Shown here piece by piece: positions 27,496-34,637 of a DNA stretch of 34,637 nt. How positions within the stretch are numbered: the stretch's first letter is position 1; each line of letters begins with the position of its first letter. Both the position numbers and the translations under genes were made by a program. The notes under the pieces were generated by a model. That model worked only from the letters and a program-made list of their open reading frames with translations. It had not been told where the DNA came from and searched no databases. This DNA comes from a virus: positions 1-34,637 of the IMG/VR virus record IMGVR_UViG_3300021091_000224; one strand, 5' to 3'.

Positions 27496-29466
27496 TTACA
27501 GCACCAGCCAACGCTGGCCCGAAGACACAGTAACAGTCACGCCAGAGTTCACAGTAACCGGCCCTATACTCATGCCGTTCTGTCCAGAAGCAATGGTGTA
27601 ACTTGCTGAGACTGTGGTGCTATTAACCATGATGCCATTGCTTGCAATCAAGGCAGAAGACTGAAGCTCTCCAGTGCTCGGCTTGTACAAGAGTTTGGCG
27701 TTGCTGGTATTGATCGTGGACAGCGATCCAGATGTAGCATCTACAAATGTTGGATAAACGTTTGTTGATGTACTGGTGTCATTTGTTATTGTTGCACCGC
27801 TACCACCGGACGCTGGAGAAGAGGTCCATGTTGTACCGTTGGAGGTCAAGACATTACCGTTTGTGCCCGGAGCGACAAATTGAACGGCGCTCGTCCCGTT
27901 GCCCAGTATGACGTTGTTGGATGTGAGGGAGCCGACCCCAGTGCCACCGTTGGCAACCGCCACCGTGCCTGTAACGTTGGCTGCGGTTCCAGTCGTGTTC
28001 TGATTCAAAGTCGGAATGTCAGCCGCAACGATGGCCCTAAATGTCGGAACGCCAGAAGTTCCGTTGGGCGCAGCAAGAACAAAGTTGGCGGTCTTGCTGT
28101 CATAGGGGTTCTGTGTATCTCCGTACCCAGAAGCCAATCCAATTGCAGGAGTTGCGCCGCCGCTAGATGTGACGGGAGATGTTCCAGTAACGCTTGTAAC
28201 CGTTCCCTGGTACTGGTCAGCAGATGTAATCGTAAAGTTGGGGTACGTTCCAGCAATCGTGGTAGTACCAGCGCCAGTCAGGCTAACAGTCTGATCCGGC
28301 GCACTGTTCGTGATTGTGAAGTTAGGATATGTGCCGCTGATCGAGATACCAGTGCTGGCTGTCAAAGCGACCGTTTGGTCCGGGGCAGTGTTGGCAATCG
28401 TAAAGTTGGGGTATGTGCCAGTAGTGCTAATGCCGGTGCCAGCCGTAAGCGCAACTGTCTGATCGGGGGCCGAGTTTGTTATAACACCCGTGCTGTTATC
28501 GTAGCTAATTCCTGTTCCGGCACTCAATGCTTGACGGGCACGAGAATCAAGATAGTAGAGGTTCGTTCCCTCATTGATGTTTGTGGTGGTAAGCACCACA
28601 GCACCAGTCTGCCCATTGACAGAAGTCACCAGATTGGACTGGTCGATCTTCTGCCAAACCGTGCCGTTGAACATCAGCCAATCACCGATCTGCCAGTCGG
28701 TAATACCATCTAGATTGGTAGATCCAGCGGTTGCAACAATGTAGTAGTAGCCATTAACGCCAACACCGGATGCTAAAGCGGGTGTGTTGGTTGACGCATT
28801 CCAGGTGCCTTGGTAACTCAAGCCCCCAGCGACAGAACCCCAAGACAATACAGAGCCATTGGTGGTAAGGAATTTTCCTGATTGCCCAGTTTGACTAGGA
28901 ATCAGATTGTCAATCTGGGTCTGTAGACTGGCTAAAGTATCCAGAACCGTCTGACTTGTGCCGCCGCCATTGGTAATGACCTTGATCTTCTCGGCAAGAT
29001 CAGGCGCAACAACCTCGCCAACATTGATTGTGCGACCAGATGACAGGCTAATGATAAGACTGCCATCAAAGTCGATGTGAGCATCCGTTACGGATACGCC
29101 ATCTACACCATCACGGCCATCTTTACCGTTCAGGCCATCCTTGCCTCGCTGACCTTGAGGACCAACAGAACCATCTCGACCATCGCGGCCATTGGCTCCG
29201 TTTTTTCCGTCTTTACCGTCCTTACCGTCCTTGATACTCGCTACGCGCCGCTCAATCTTGTTGCCTAGATCATCGTACTTGGAGCGTATATCGGCCTCAA
29301 TCTTCTTGAGAGCCTGGACAACTTGCTGGACGTTCTCTGTGACCTTCTGTTTTTGGAGTTGACGAGTCTTTTGCAGCGACTCACGAATAGACGCCAGAAC
29401 AGCTTTCTGCTGTTCCGGGGTCATGTTCTGTAGGATTAACTGCTTGGCAAGGCTTTCAACGTCCAT
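27496..29466 (-). CDS. tail fibre with collagen-like shaft and repeated beta segments, 656 aa
   Basis: Residues 15-75 form a coiled coil. Residues 79-123 are 15 uninterrupted Gly-x-x triplets (KDG, RDG, PQG types). A knob with a GYYYIVATAGSTNLDGITDW region follows. Three to four imperfect 30-residue repeats containing APDQTVALTAGTGI and GTYPNFTI lie in the middle. The C-terminus has GTVAVANGGTGVGSL shaft motifs and ends SSGQRWLVL. This is a classic modular fibre that trimerises through the N-terminal coil. ATG 29466 overlaps the portal stop by 11 bases. Confidence 0.88.
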   Translation of the reverse strand: MDVESLAKQLILQNMTPEQQKAVLASIRESLQKTRQLQKQKVTENVQQVVQALKKIEADIRSKYDDLGNKIERRVASIKDGKDGKDGKNGANGRDGRDGSVGPQGQRGKDGLNGKDGRDGVDGVSVTDAHIDFDGSLIISLSSGRTINVGEVVAPDLAEKIKVITNGGGTSQTVLDTLASLQTQIDNLIPSQTGQSGKFLTTNGSVLSWGSVAGGLSYQGTWNASTNTPALASGVGVNGYYYIVATAGSTNLDGITDWQIGDWLMFNGTVWQKIDQSNLVTSVNGQTGAVVLTTTNINEGTNLYYLDSRARQALSAGTGISYDNSTGVITNSAPDQTVALTAGTGISTTGTYPNFTIANTAPDQTVALTASTGISISGTYPNFTITNSAPDQTVSLTGAGTTTIAGTYPNFTITSADQYQGTVTSVTGTSPVTSSGGATPAIGLASGYGDTQNPYDSKTANFVLAAPNGTSGVPTFRAIVAADIPTLNQNTTGTAANVTGTVAVANGGTGVGSLTSNNVILGNGTSAVQFVAPGTNGNVLTSNGTTWTSSPASGGSGATITNDTSTSTNVYPTFVDATSGSLSTINTSNAKLLYKPSTGELQSSALIASNGIMVNSTTVSASYTIASGQNGMSIGPVTVNSGVTVTVSSGQRWLVL

Positions 29467-31480
29467 TGCTCAACTCCCTGGAAAGCTCATCCAAGAAGTC
29501 TTCTTCCATGCCCGTTACTTTGTTCTGCTTTTCGGCCATCTGAAGTTCAACAATCTTAGATTTGTTCTTAATGTCCGCCTCTTTGAGCATCAACTCGGCA
29601 ATCTTGACCCGCTTGTCAAACTCGCTGGCTTCTTGGCCTTGCGGCAGGTTAGTCGTAGTTGATGCGATGACCTTGGCTCGCACTTCTTCAGGCATCAATT
29701 GCGCTTCAGTCAACAGTTTCTGCGCTTCGGCACGATTGTTTTCTGCCTGAGTAGTCTTGACCGCAATATCAGCTTGAGCAGCCTGGAGTTGCAACTGTTG
29801 AGCCGCCATAGCCAACTGCTGCTGCTCAGGATTGGGCTGCGACATCTGATCCAAAGCCGCCATCAACTCATACCTGTTGGACAGGCTAGAGTTAGACAGG
29901 ATTCCCTTGAGAATCAACGGCAGGACAGGCGTATTCGGCCCAAGAGTCTGTAGCAAACCAATGAACTGCTGCTGTTCGTACTCACGAGCAATGATGCCAA
30001 GCGTTGCAGTCGGGATGAACTTCATGTCCACAGACGGGTAACGCTCAGGATCGAACTGCATATACCTGAAAGCCGCCTTCTGGATGAACGGGATCAGGAA
30101 GTCCTCTTGGAAGTTGACCAAGGTGCGCTTGTACTTCTTGATGATCGTGGCAACTGCCATCGACATCCCTTGACCATCCCGCGCTCCTTGAGTTACAAGA
30201 CCCTGGCTGTCCAGAGTACCCGTGGCCTGGAGCAGCATACGCTCAAACTCATTGGCTGTACGGAGGTTATCAGGACTAGACTGCCCGAACTTGAACGGAT
30301 ACAGGATCTCGGCTGGGTTGCCGTTGACCATGAAGGCTTTGCCTGGGCGGACCTCAAACTTAGCGCCTCTTGGAAGCCGAGTTGCGTCCATGCCCATCAT
30401 GGGAGCAGTGGTGAGGGCCAGAGAATCCAGATGCGAGCGGATCTGGGCATCAATGGCCTTCTGCATATTGTAGGATTTCTCGACCGTACCCCTGCCCAGC
30501 AAGCGGTTGGGGACCGTGTCATCTTGATAGGAGATGACAGGACGATCTTTCATCATATACGGGTTCTCTTCTGCCTTCAGAAGTAGCCCGTTGTTGGCGA
30601 TCACGACAATCGCCTCAACCATATCGGTGTATTCTTCTGCCGCAGCGTCATCGGGGAACAACTCCTCGACTTCTCCCTCTTCACCCAACAGGTATTCACG
30701 AGGCACAAGGCCATAGTAGGTCAGAAGAACTACTTTTTCGTCCTGATACTGGGTAAGTTCTTGTGTCGGCTCAAGGTCAGAATCCTCATAAGTAGGAGTA
30801 ATGTTGACCTTGCGGTAGATGCCTTTCTCAATTCCCTCCACGATCTTGTGGATTGAGACATACTTTTCGATTGCAACGCCCATGCAGTCGTCAATCGACG
30901 TACCATTGGGGTCAAACAAGAAGTTTTTCGGGTTAACAGGCATCAGCTTGATAGCGACCCTGTTCTTTTCTACCACCCCAATCGCTGCTTCCATCTGACC
31001 AGGAATGGCTTGGGTAGCAGGCTCAAAGACTTTCTCGTTCTTGACGACAATTTCACCGATGCCAGTACCGTAAATCTCTGCCATCAACTCAATCTGGTCG
31101 ATAGATTTGCGGATCTTGTCCTGTTTGAAGTCCTCCATCAGTTGTGCCTTCAGGATAGACACATCTAGAGGGTTGCCGTTTACATCCCGTAGGTCATCTT
31201 GGATGTCAAAGAACTCGCCCTGGCCGAAAATGGCCTCCATGATCTCTGCATGGCGGGTTTCAACGGCTTGCTGGGTAGCGGGAGTGACGATTCTGGATCG
31301 CTCAGAGTCACGAACTTTGTCTTCTGGTGCCCATTCGCCCCGATAGATGCGCTCGTATTCAAGCCAAGAGTCTAGAAAATTGGTATCGCGGTAGTTGCGC
31401 CACCGCTCACAGTGGTCGAGGACGAATGCCGTCAGTTCCTTGTCGTTTTCTGTCGGCTCGTAGAACTCGTTTTGCTCCAT
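29456..31480 (-). CDS. portal protein, 674 aa
   Basis: The N-terminus is DKELTAFVLDHCERWRNYRD, with LEYERIYRGEW and RSRIVTPATQQAVETRHAEI following. Together with MDATRLPRGAKFEVRPGKAF in the middle these blocks match large podovirus portal (head-tail connector) proteins, which form the dodecameric DNA gateway and bind terminase. The C-terminal region has a long Gln/Ala helix (QQQLAMAAQQLQLQAAQADI), the barrel-type helix seen in P22-like portals. ATG 31480 with GAGG six bases upstream replaces an upstream TTG. It is the next-but-one gene after TerL. Confidence 0.9.
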   Translation of the reverse strand: MEQNEFYEPTENDKELTAFVLDHCERWRNYRDTNFLDSWLEYERIYRGEWAPEDKVRDSERSRIVTPATQQAVETRHAEIMEAIFGQGEFFDIQDDLRDVNGNPLDVSILKAQLMEDFKQDKIRKSIDQIELMAEIYGTGIGEIVVKNEKVFEPATQAIPGQMEAAIGVVEKNRVAIKLMPVNPKNFLFDPNGTSIDDCMGVAIEKYVSIHKIVEGIEKGIYRKVNITPTYEDSDLEPTQELTQYQDEKVVLLTYYGLVPREYLLGEEGEVEELFPDDAAAEEYTDMVEAIVVIANNGLLLKAEENPYMMKDRPVISYQDDTVPNRLLGRGTVEKSYNMQKAIDAQIRSHLDSLALTTAPMMGMDATRLPRGAKFEVRPGKAFMVNGNPAEILYPFKFGQSSPDNLRTANEFERMLLQATGTLDSQGLVTQGARDGQGMSMAVATIIKKYKRTLVNFQEDFLIPFIQKAAFRYMQFDPERYPSVDMKFIPTATLGIIAREYEQQQFIGLLQTLGPNTPVLPLILKGILSNSSLSNRYELMAALDQMSQPNPEQQQLAMAAQQLQLQAAQADIAVKTTQAENNRAEAQKLLTEAQLMPEEVRAKVIASTTTNLPQGQEASEFDKRVKIAELMLKEADIKNKSKIVELQMAEKQNKVTGMEEDFLDELSRELSNGR

Positions 31481-31496
31481 AGCGCACCTCAATCAG

Positions 31497-31754
31497 TCAA
31501 AGTTTTTTCCATTCTTGGAAAGAAAGATTTAGGGCATTAGGATCACCGGCTTCCTTTTCCATCAAATATTGCCGGTATGTGTTAACTTCAGGCATTGGAA
31601 CAGCTTGGCCTACATCTGACTGCAATGATCTGGCATCCATCGACTTACCTTTGCCAAGATCATCGGATTGCAATGATCTAGCATAGAAAGGACCTTTTTT
31701 CATTACAGCTTTACGAACAGCGCGATCAATCTCATCAGAATCATACTTGTCCAT
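31497..31754 (-). CDS. hypothetical protein, 85 aa
   Basis: An internal repeat is visible: ARSLQSDDLGKG at 25-36 and ARSLQSDVGQAV at 41-52. The N-terminus is basic and helical, and the C-terminus ends LNLSFQEWKKL. The family is not recognised. It lies between TerL and portal, a place where small packaging accessory proteins are common. The DNA is AT-rich relative to TerL. Confidence 0.65.
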   Translation of the reverse strand: MDKYDSDEIDRAVRKAVMKKGPFYARSLQSDDLGKGKSMDARSLQSDVGQAVPMPEVNTYRQYLMEKEAGDPNALNLSFQEWKKL

Positions 31755-31771
31755 AATTAACTCCCAAAATG

Positions 31772-33028
31772 TTACACACCACTTACAACGTCAATAGGCT
31801 CCCAGTCATCGTCTTCCTGTTCATAGTAACTGGTCACGGCCAGTTGGTCGATGTAACTGAGTGCATCCGGTAGGTCGTCGTGAACTCCCACGGCGGGAAA
31901 CATCAGAAGTTGGTCAACAAAGTCGTCCCAATTCTCTTCACTGTTCAGCACAATTCTGCCGTGTTCAAATCGGCCTTGCAATGCCCATATGATTCTATCC
32001 GCTTTCTTCCGATTTCCATGCGTTAGATCGACAATATGGGAGTAAATGTTATTCTTTCGCATTAAATCGCTCAAATACGGCAAAACAGCGTTCTTGAGCG
32101 CCCCCCGCTCAATCCCAACCGATAGTGGCCGGTAATCTCGCATTGCCACTAGTATCTTTGTCGCCGTTTCCCGTATGTCCCAGCGTCCGCGGACGATCTC
32201 CTTGACGAACCATTTGCCCTCGTCAGTGACCTTAACAACTGCGATTGCAGACTCATCGAGCCGTTTCTTGGAGTTAGCCGCCTGTTTGGCGACCTCTTCA
32301 AACCCAGCCAGATCAACCGCCACAAAGTAAGAGCCGTACTGAGGTTCCTCGCCGTATTTGATCCATTCTTCCTTAAAGACATCTGAGCCAGCGTTTGAAA
32401 AACTAGCGAGGTACTCCTGCTTGAAGGCAAAGCTTGATAGCGTTTTCTTAGCAGACTCAATCTCATCTGGGTCAATCAGTGGGTTGTCTTTGGTTGTAAA
32501 GTGCCAGGACTTCCAATCTTTGTCGTTGCCCTCTTGGCCTAGGTTCCACAGGTCGTAGAACCAGTTCCTGCCCTTTGGCGTACCAATAAAGATCGCTTTC
32601 CCCTTCTTGTCAGAAAGAGAAGCTCGGATAACCTGCTCCCAGGCTTGAGGTTTGATGTCGGCAACCTCGTCCAGCACGGCAAAGGTCAATGACACCCCCC
32701 GCAGGGTATCAGGCCGATCAGCGCCACGGACATAGATCCTGGCCCCGTTTATCAGGGTGATGTCCAGGTTATTGACGTTACTGGTCTGGATGACCTCGCG
32801 CCCCAGGTCCAAGAGCAGATCCCAAACAATCTGGCGCGACTGTCCCATAGTGGGGCTGACGTACAGCACGGCAGAGCCTTGTGGACAGCGCAGCCCCTCG
32901 ATAATGAGCATGGTTGCTGCCAAGCGGGACTTCCCACACCTGCGACCAGCAGCGATAACCTTGAATCGGGTTGGGTCTGTGTAGACCTCTTGCTGCCAGG
33001 GTAGGAGTGAGAAGTTGAGATCAGACAT
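31772..33028 (-). CDS. terL: terminase large subunit, 418 aa
   Basis: The ATPase motifs are AAGRRCGKSR (26-35, Walker A) and TFAVLDEVAD (115-124, Walker B with D120/E121). The nuclease acidic residues are D239 (FVAVDLAG), E307 (GIERGA) and D384/D388 (HDDLPDALSY). The length is normal for the compact TerL group. It cuts and translocates DNA through the portal. The ATG shares one base with the upstream stop (TAATG). Confidence 0.95.
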   Translation of the reverse strand: MSDLNFSLLPWQQEVYTDPTRFKVIAAGRRCGKSRLAATMLIIEGLRCPQGSAVLYVSPTMGQSRQIVWDLLLDLGREVIQTSNVNNLDITLINGARIYVRGADRPDTLRGVSLTFAVLDEVADIKPQAWEQVIRASLSDKKGKAIFIGTPKGRNWFYDLWNLGQEGNDKDWKSWHFTTKDNPLIDPDEIESAKKTLSSFAFKQEYLASFSNAGSDVFKEEWIKYGEEPQYGSYFVAVDLAGFEEVAKQAANSKKRLDESAIAVVKVTDEGKWFVKEIVRGRWDIRETATKILVAMRDYRPLSVGIERGALKNAVLPYLSDLMRKNNIYSHIVDLTHGNRKKADRIIWALQGRFEHGRIVLNSEENWDDFVDQLLMFPAVGVHDDLPDALSYIDQLAVTSYYEQEDDDWEPIDVVSGV

Positions 33029-33522
33029 TATGGAGCCGCATACGGCATTGAGTCAAATGGATCCGAATAGAACGGGTTTGCTATAGGAGCTTTGTTAAGC
33101 GTCCAATCTATGGCTTTATCGTAAGTGTTCAAACCAAGTTCGTCAGGGTCTACTGAATACTGACGCATGAAGAACTCTTTCCAGGCCGTAGGGTGCTGCG
33201 GGTTTTTAAGCATTACACCTTTTTCAGTAGAAGACGGCCAGTGCGGAAGATTATCATATGGACTTATTTTTTCTTTAATACCAGCCTTCCAAGCGCCACG
33301 ATAATCGTAGTCACCAGAACTTATGATCATTTCTAAAACACGCGAGTTGTTTAGTCTGTTTACTGGCAAGTTTTGCTCGTCAGCAATCTGTTTTTTAATA
33401 GAGTTAAACAATTGAGTTTTTTGCATCCAAGACCGAAAGGCTTTCTCCTCTTGGCTGGACAAGGCCGTTGGACTCCAAGGCTTATTGACAAAAGTCTTGT
33501 ATTGATCAATCCAGTTATCCAT
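33028..33522 (-). CDS. conserved phage protein encoded beside terminase, 164 aa
   Basis: ATG 33522 overlaps the TerS stop by eight bases; a longer frame upstream lies inside TerS and is not needed. The motif SGDYDYRGAWKAG followed by LPHWPSSTEKG and LKNPQHPTAWKEFFM marks a recurrent phage family of unknown function that is also found fused to other virion proteins. It may be a virion or packaging accessory. Confidence 0.7.
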   Translation of the reverse strand: MDNWIDQYKTFVNKPWSPTALSSQEEKAFRSWMQKTQLFNSIKKQIADEQNLPVNRLNNSRVLEMIISSGDYDYRGAWKAGIKEKISPYDNLPHWPSSTEKGVMLKNPQHPTAWKEFFMRQYSVDPDELGLNTYDKAIDWTLNKAPIANPFYSDPFDSMPYAAP

Positions 33523-33829
33523 TTTTAAACTCCACATCCTCGATGTCTGCCTCATAGGTGGGCTGCTCTTTGACTTCGACGCCGATACCAGAGATGGTAA
33601 TGTTGACGGCGCTGCGCTGGGCAGAAGTCTTTTCAAACAGGCTGACAGGAAGGGCGCGTTCCATGCACATCTTGAGCGCAGCCATCTGCATAGGATGGTC
33701 GTCATTCATGGCGATGTCAATGACTTTCTTGACCACGGCCTCACCCTTGCTCTCAACCAGCATACGCTTGAGTTCCTTGACTCGTTGGAACTCAGTCTTC
33801 GGCAGGATGGCAGGTGGCTTGTATCCCAT
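33515..33829 (-). CDS. putative terminase small subunit, 104 aa
   Basis: The helical protein EFQRVKELKRMLVESKGEAV continues KKVIDIAMNDDHPMQMAALK and resembles small proteins that precede TerL in podoviruses. The C-terminal tail is acidic. ATG 33829 is preferred over ATG 33838 because it lies seven bases after TACAAT and no ribosome binding site precedes either, which suggests a leaderless late transcript. DNA recognition for packaging is the expected function. The assignment rests on position and general resemblance. Confidence 0.68.
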   Translation of the reverse strand: MGYKPPAILPKTEFQRVKELKRMLVESKGEAVVKKVIDIAMNDDHPMQMAALKMCMERALPVSLFEKTSAQRSAVNITISGIGVEVKEQPTYEADIEDVEFKNG

Positions 33830-33852
33830 AGCAGGCATTGTATAGCTAACTA
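33830..33852 (-). promoter_or_regulatory. late promoter P2 in front of TerS
   Basis: TAGTTAGCTATACAAT (33852-33837) is identical over 16 bases to the element of promoter P1 at 219-234. TACAAT is followed by seven bases and then ATG 33829. The left operator half seen at P1 is not conserved here, so this promoter may share the polymerase-binding element but not the repressor control. It probably starts the 24-kb late operon. Confidence 0.55.
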
Positions 33853-34226
33853 GCGTATTCCCCAATAGGGTAAACCATGATAGAGTACGGCAACGGGGCT
33901 ATGACCCAGCCCTCTATGCGGTTGAGCCGACCAAGTAGGATAAACGTGACGAACTGGGTGAGTCTCAAGTAACCCTCTGCCAACGCTGTGACAGCGCCGC
34001 AGACCAGGTGAACAGGGCAAGCGACTCAGGCGCTAACAAGCGTAGTCTAGATAAACGAGAGGCTCCCTTTTCAAAAGGACTACCCACACCACGGGTCCCC
34101 GGGTATTCCTCTCTCCCCCTTTTTTTACAGCCAAACTTGCAATTGGCGAAAACCTTATTTCACTTTTTCGGAGGGAATGGGGGACCACAAATATTTCACA
34201 GCAGCGCAGACCCCTCCCCCCCCATA
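33853..34226. other. non-coding region upstream of the late operon
   Basis: No gene is supported in these 374 bases; the open frames here are not conserved-looking. Visible elements are AATAGGGTAAACC next to P2, a hairpin GGGCT/AGCCC near 33895-33915, and a 13-base palindrome CGCTGTGACAGCG (33984-33996). There are repeated GATAAACG words, GCCAA/TTGGC near 34130, and a run of Cs just before the repeat array. It may hold packaging or origin signals. Confidence 0.4.
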
Positions 34227-34400
34227 CCTAGGGTAAACCCTAACAGGGCCAGCGAGCATAGGGTAGACCCTAATAGGGAAAACGAGCACAGCGCTAACCC
34301 TTGTTGCGTCTGCGCCACAGGGACAAACCCTAATAGGGTTAAGTACTGATAGGGTAAACCCTGATAGGGTAAACGAGCATAGGGAAAACCCTGATGCGCG
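34227..34400. repeat. 30-bp tandem repeat array (iteron/operator-like)
   Basis: Five to six tandem units of 29-31 bases lie at about 34227, 34257, 34287 (degenerate), 34316, 34347 and 34378. The core is ATAGGGTAAACCCTAATAGGG, given here as its halves ATAGGGTAA and ACCCTAATAGGG, with a CGAG or CATAGGG linker. ACCCTA-A-TAGGG is a dyad. Units are contiguous with no unique spacers, so this is not CRISPR. The array is typical of iterons bound by an initiator, or of a multi-site operator. Confidence 0.85.
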
Positions 34401-34412
34401 GGATGCGTGGGG

Positions 34413-34637
34413 TTATGTGGATTTTGCATGGGACCGTTTCATAGGTGAAACGCGGGTAGATGGGGGCGATGCACCATTTTCGGGGTACTCTTGGGGGTGC
34501 CTAGTCCCTGATGTTTCACGTGGAACAGTTGTCACAATCGGGTGGATAGCTTGCCATAGTGCTAGGCACTCTTGGAAACCTACGGTTATGTCACCCTTGC
34601 CAGCGTGGAGCAGAATTTCCCTTTGTTGGGGCGTGAT
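34413..34637 (-). CDS. small DNA-binding-type regulator, C-terminal part (gene crosses the join)
   Basis: This is the in-frame continuation of the gene that starts at ATG 147. From the window edge it encodes ITPQQREILLHAGKGDITVG and ends KRSHAKST at TAA 34415. This copy carries V and Q where the left copy has L and H, plus two silent changes. The C-terminal 40 residues are Pro/Ser/Arg-rich and probably disordered. It is encoded immediately beside the repeat array, which supports a role in binding it. Confidence 0.7.
   Translation of the reverse strand: MTPQQREILLHAGKGDITVGFQECLALWQAIHPIVTTVPRETSGTRHPQEYPENGASPPSTRVSPMKRSHAKST
34533..34637. repeat. terminal direct repeat, right copy
   Basis: Matches positions 1-105 at 101 of 105 bases. 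Collapsing the overlap gives a circle of about 34,532 bp. The four substitutions are confined to a 16-base stretch. Confidence 0.9.

Noticed and set aside
27880-28713. Plus-strand 277-aa frame
   Set aside because: It lies opposite the repeated beta segments of the tail fibre. Its Cys/Arg/Ser-rich composition is typical of an antisense shadow.
34008-34349. Plus-strand 113-aa open frame
   Set aside because: It covers the C-rich stretch and the repeat array, has no ribosome binding site, and gives a low-complexity peptide.
34227-34400. CRISPR array of 30-bp repeats
   Set aside because: The units follow each other directly, with no unique spacers, and the core is a dyad. No cas genes are present.
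34196-34429. Minus-strand 77-aa open frame
   Set aside because: It is a translation of the 30-bp tandem repeats, with a matching peptide periodicity and no start signal.
1-34637. Diversity-generating retroelement as in BPP-1, lysogeny integrase or tRNA genes
   Set aside because: No reverse-transcriptase, tyrosine- or serine-recombinase motifs and no tRNA cloverleaf were found in any frame I examined.

Overview
The window is an essentially complete genome of a small tailed phage with a short-tail (podovirus, P22/BPP-1-like) structural gene set. Its last 105 bases repeat its first 105 with four mismatches, and one 88-codon gene runs across the join. It is therefore a circular (or circularly permuted) assembly of about 34,532 bp. 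The host looks like a Gram-negative bacterium: there is a GH108-type muramidase with holin-like membrane proteins, and the small-gene families are ones common in proteobacterial phages. A freshwater betaproteobacterial host is only a guess. No integrase, CI-type repressor, tRNA, DNA polymerase, RNA polymerase or reverse transcriptase is visible.

Layout. (1) 148-1632 (+): an early cassette of small unknown genes with overlapping starts and stops, closed by an intrinsic terminator at 1637. (2) 4147-1685 (-): a lambda-PR-like early operon with a 52-aa Cro-like repressor, a strongly structured RNA/terminator, an unknown gene, a replication-protein-like gene, small genes, a RusA resolvase and an HNH protein. 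(3) 4234-9531 (+): a regulator with a sigma-70 region-4-like HTH, an ERF annealing protein, a YqaJ exonuclease and an SSB-like protein, an HTH protein, a GGC-rich repeat region, a conserved phage protein, and an accessory cassette carrying a DNA-hypermodification-type glycosyltransferase flanked by a 28-bp direct repeat. (4) 33829-9518 (-): one long late operon with TerS, TerL, portal, five fibre/receptor-type genes, scaffold, coat, a run of small basic proteins, tail adaptor and stabiliser, collar fibre, cupin, three ejection-type proteins, lysis genes, a zincin-like protein and a phosphoesterase. (5) 33830-34412: a 580-base non-coding region with a 30-bp tandem repeat array.

Regulation. Three near-identical 18-bp dyads (TGTTYAG-N4-CTAYACA) lie between cro and the sigma-like gene and in front of erf. 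A fourth, weaker one precedes the 241-1632 operon. The right half-site doubles as a -10-like element, and at three starts it leaves exactly six bases before an ATG. The Cro-like gene has the same -10-to-ATG distance and TerS is one base longer. This points to a phage-wide promoter class making leaderless or nearly leaderless mRNAs under Cro-like control. A second motif (ACCCTA-A-TAGGG) fills the 34.2-34.4 kb array and recurs in the promoter region of the junction-spanning small regulator.
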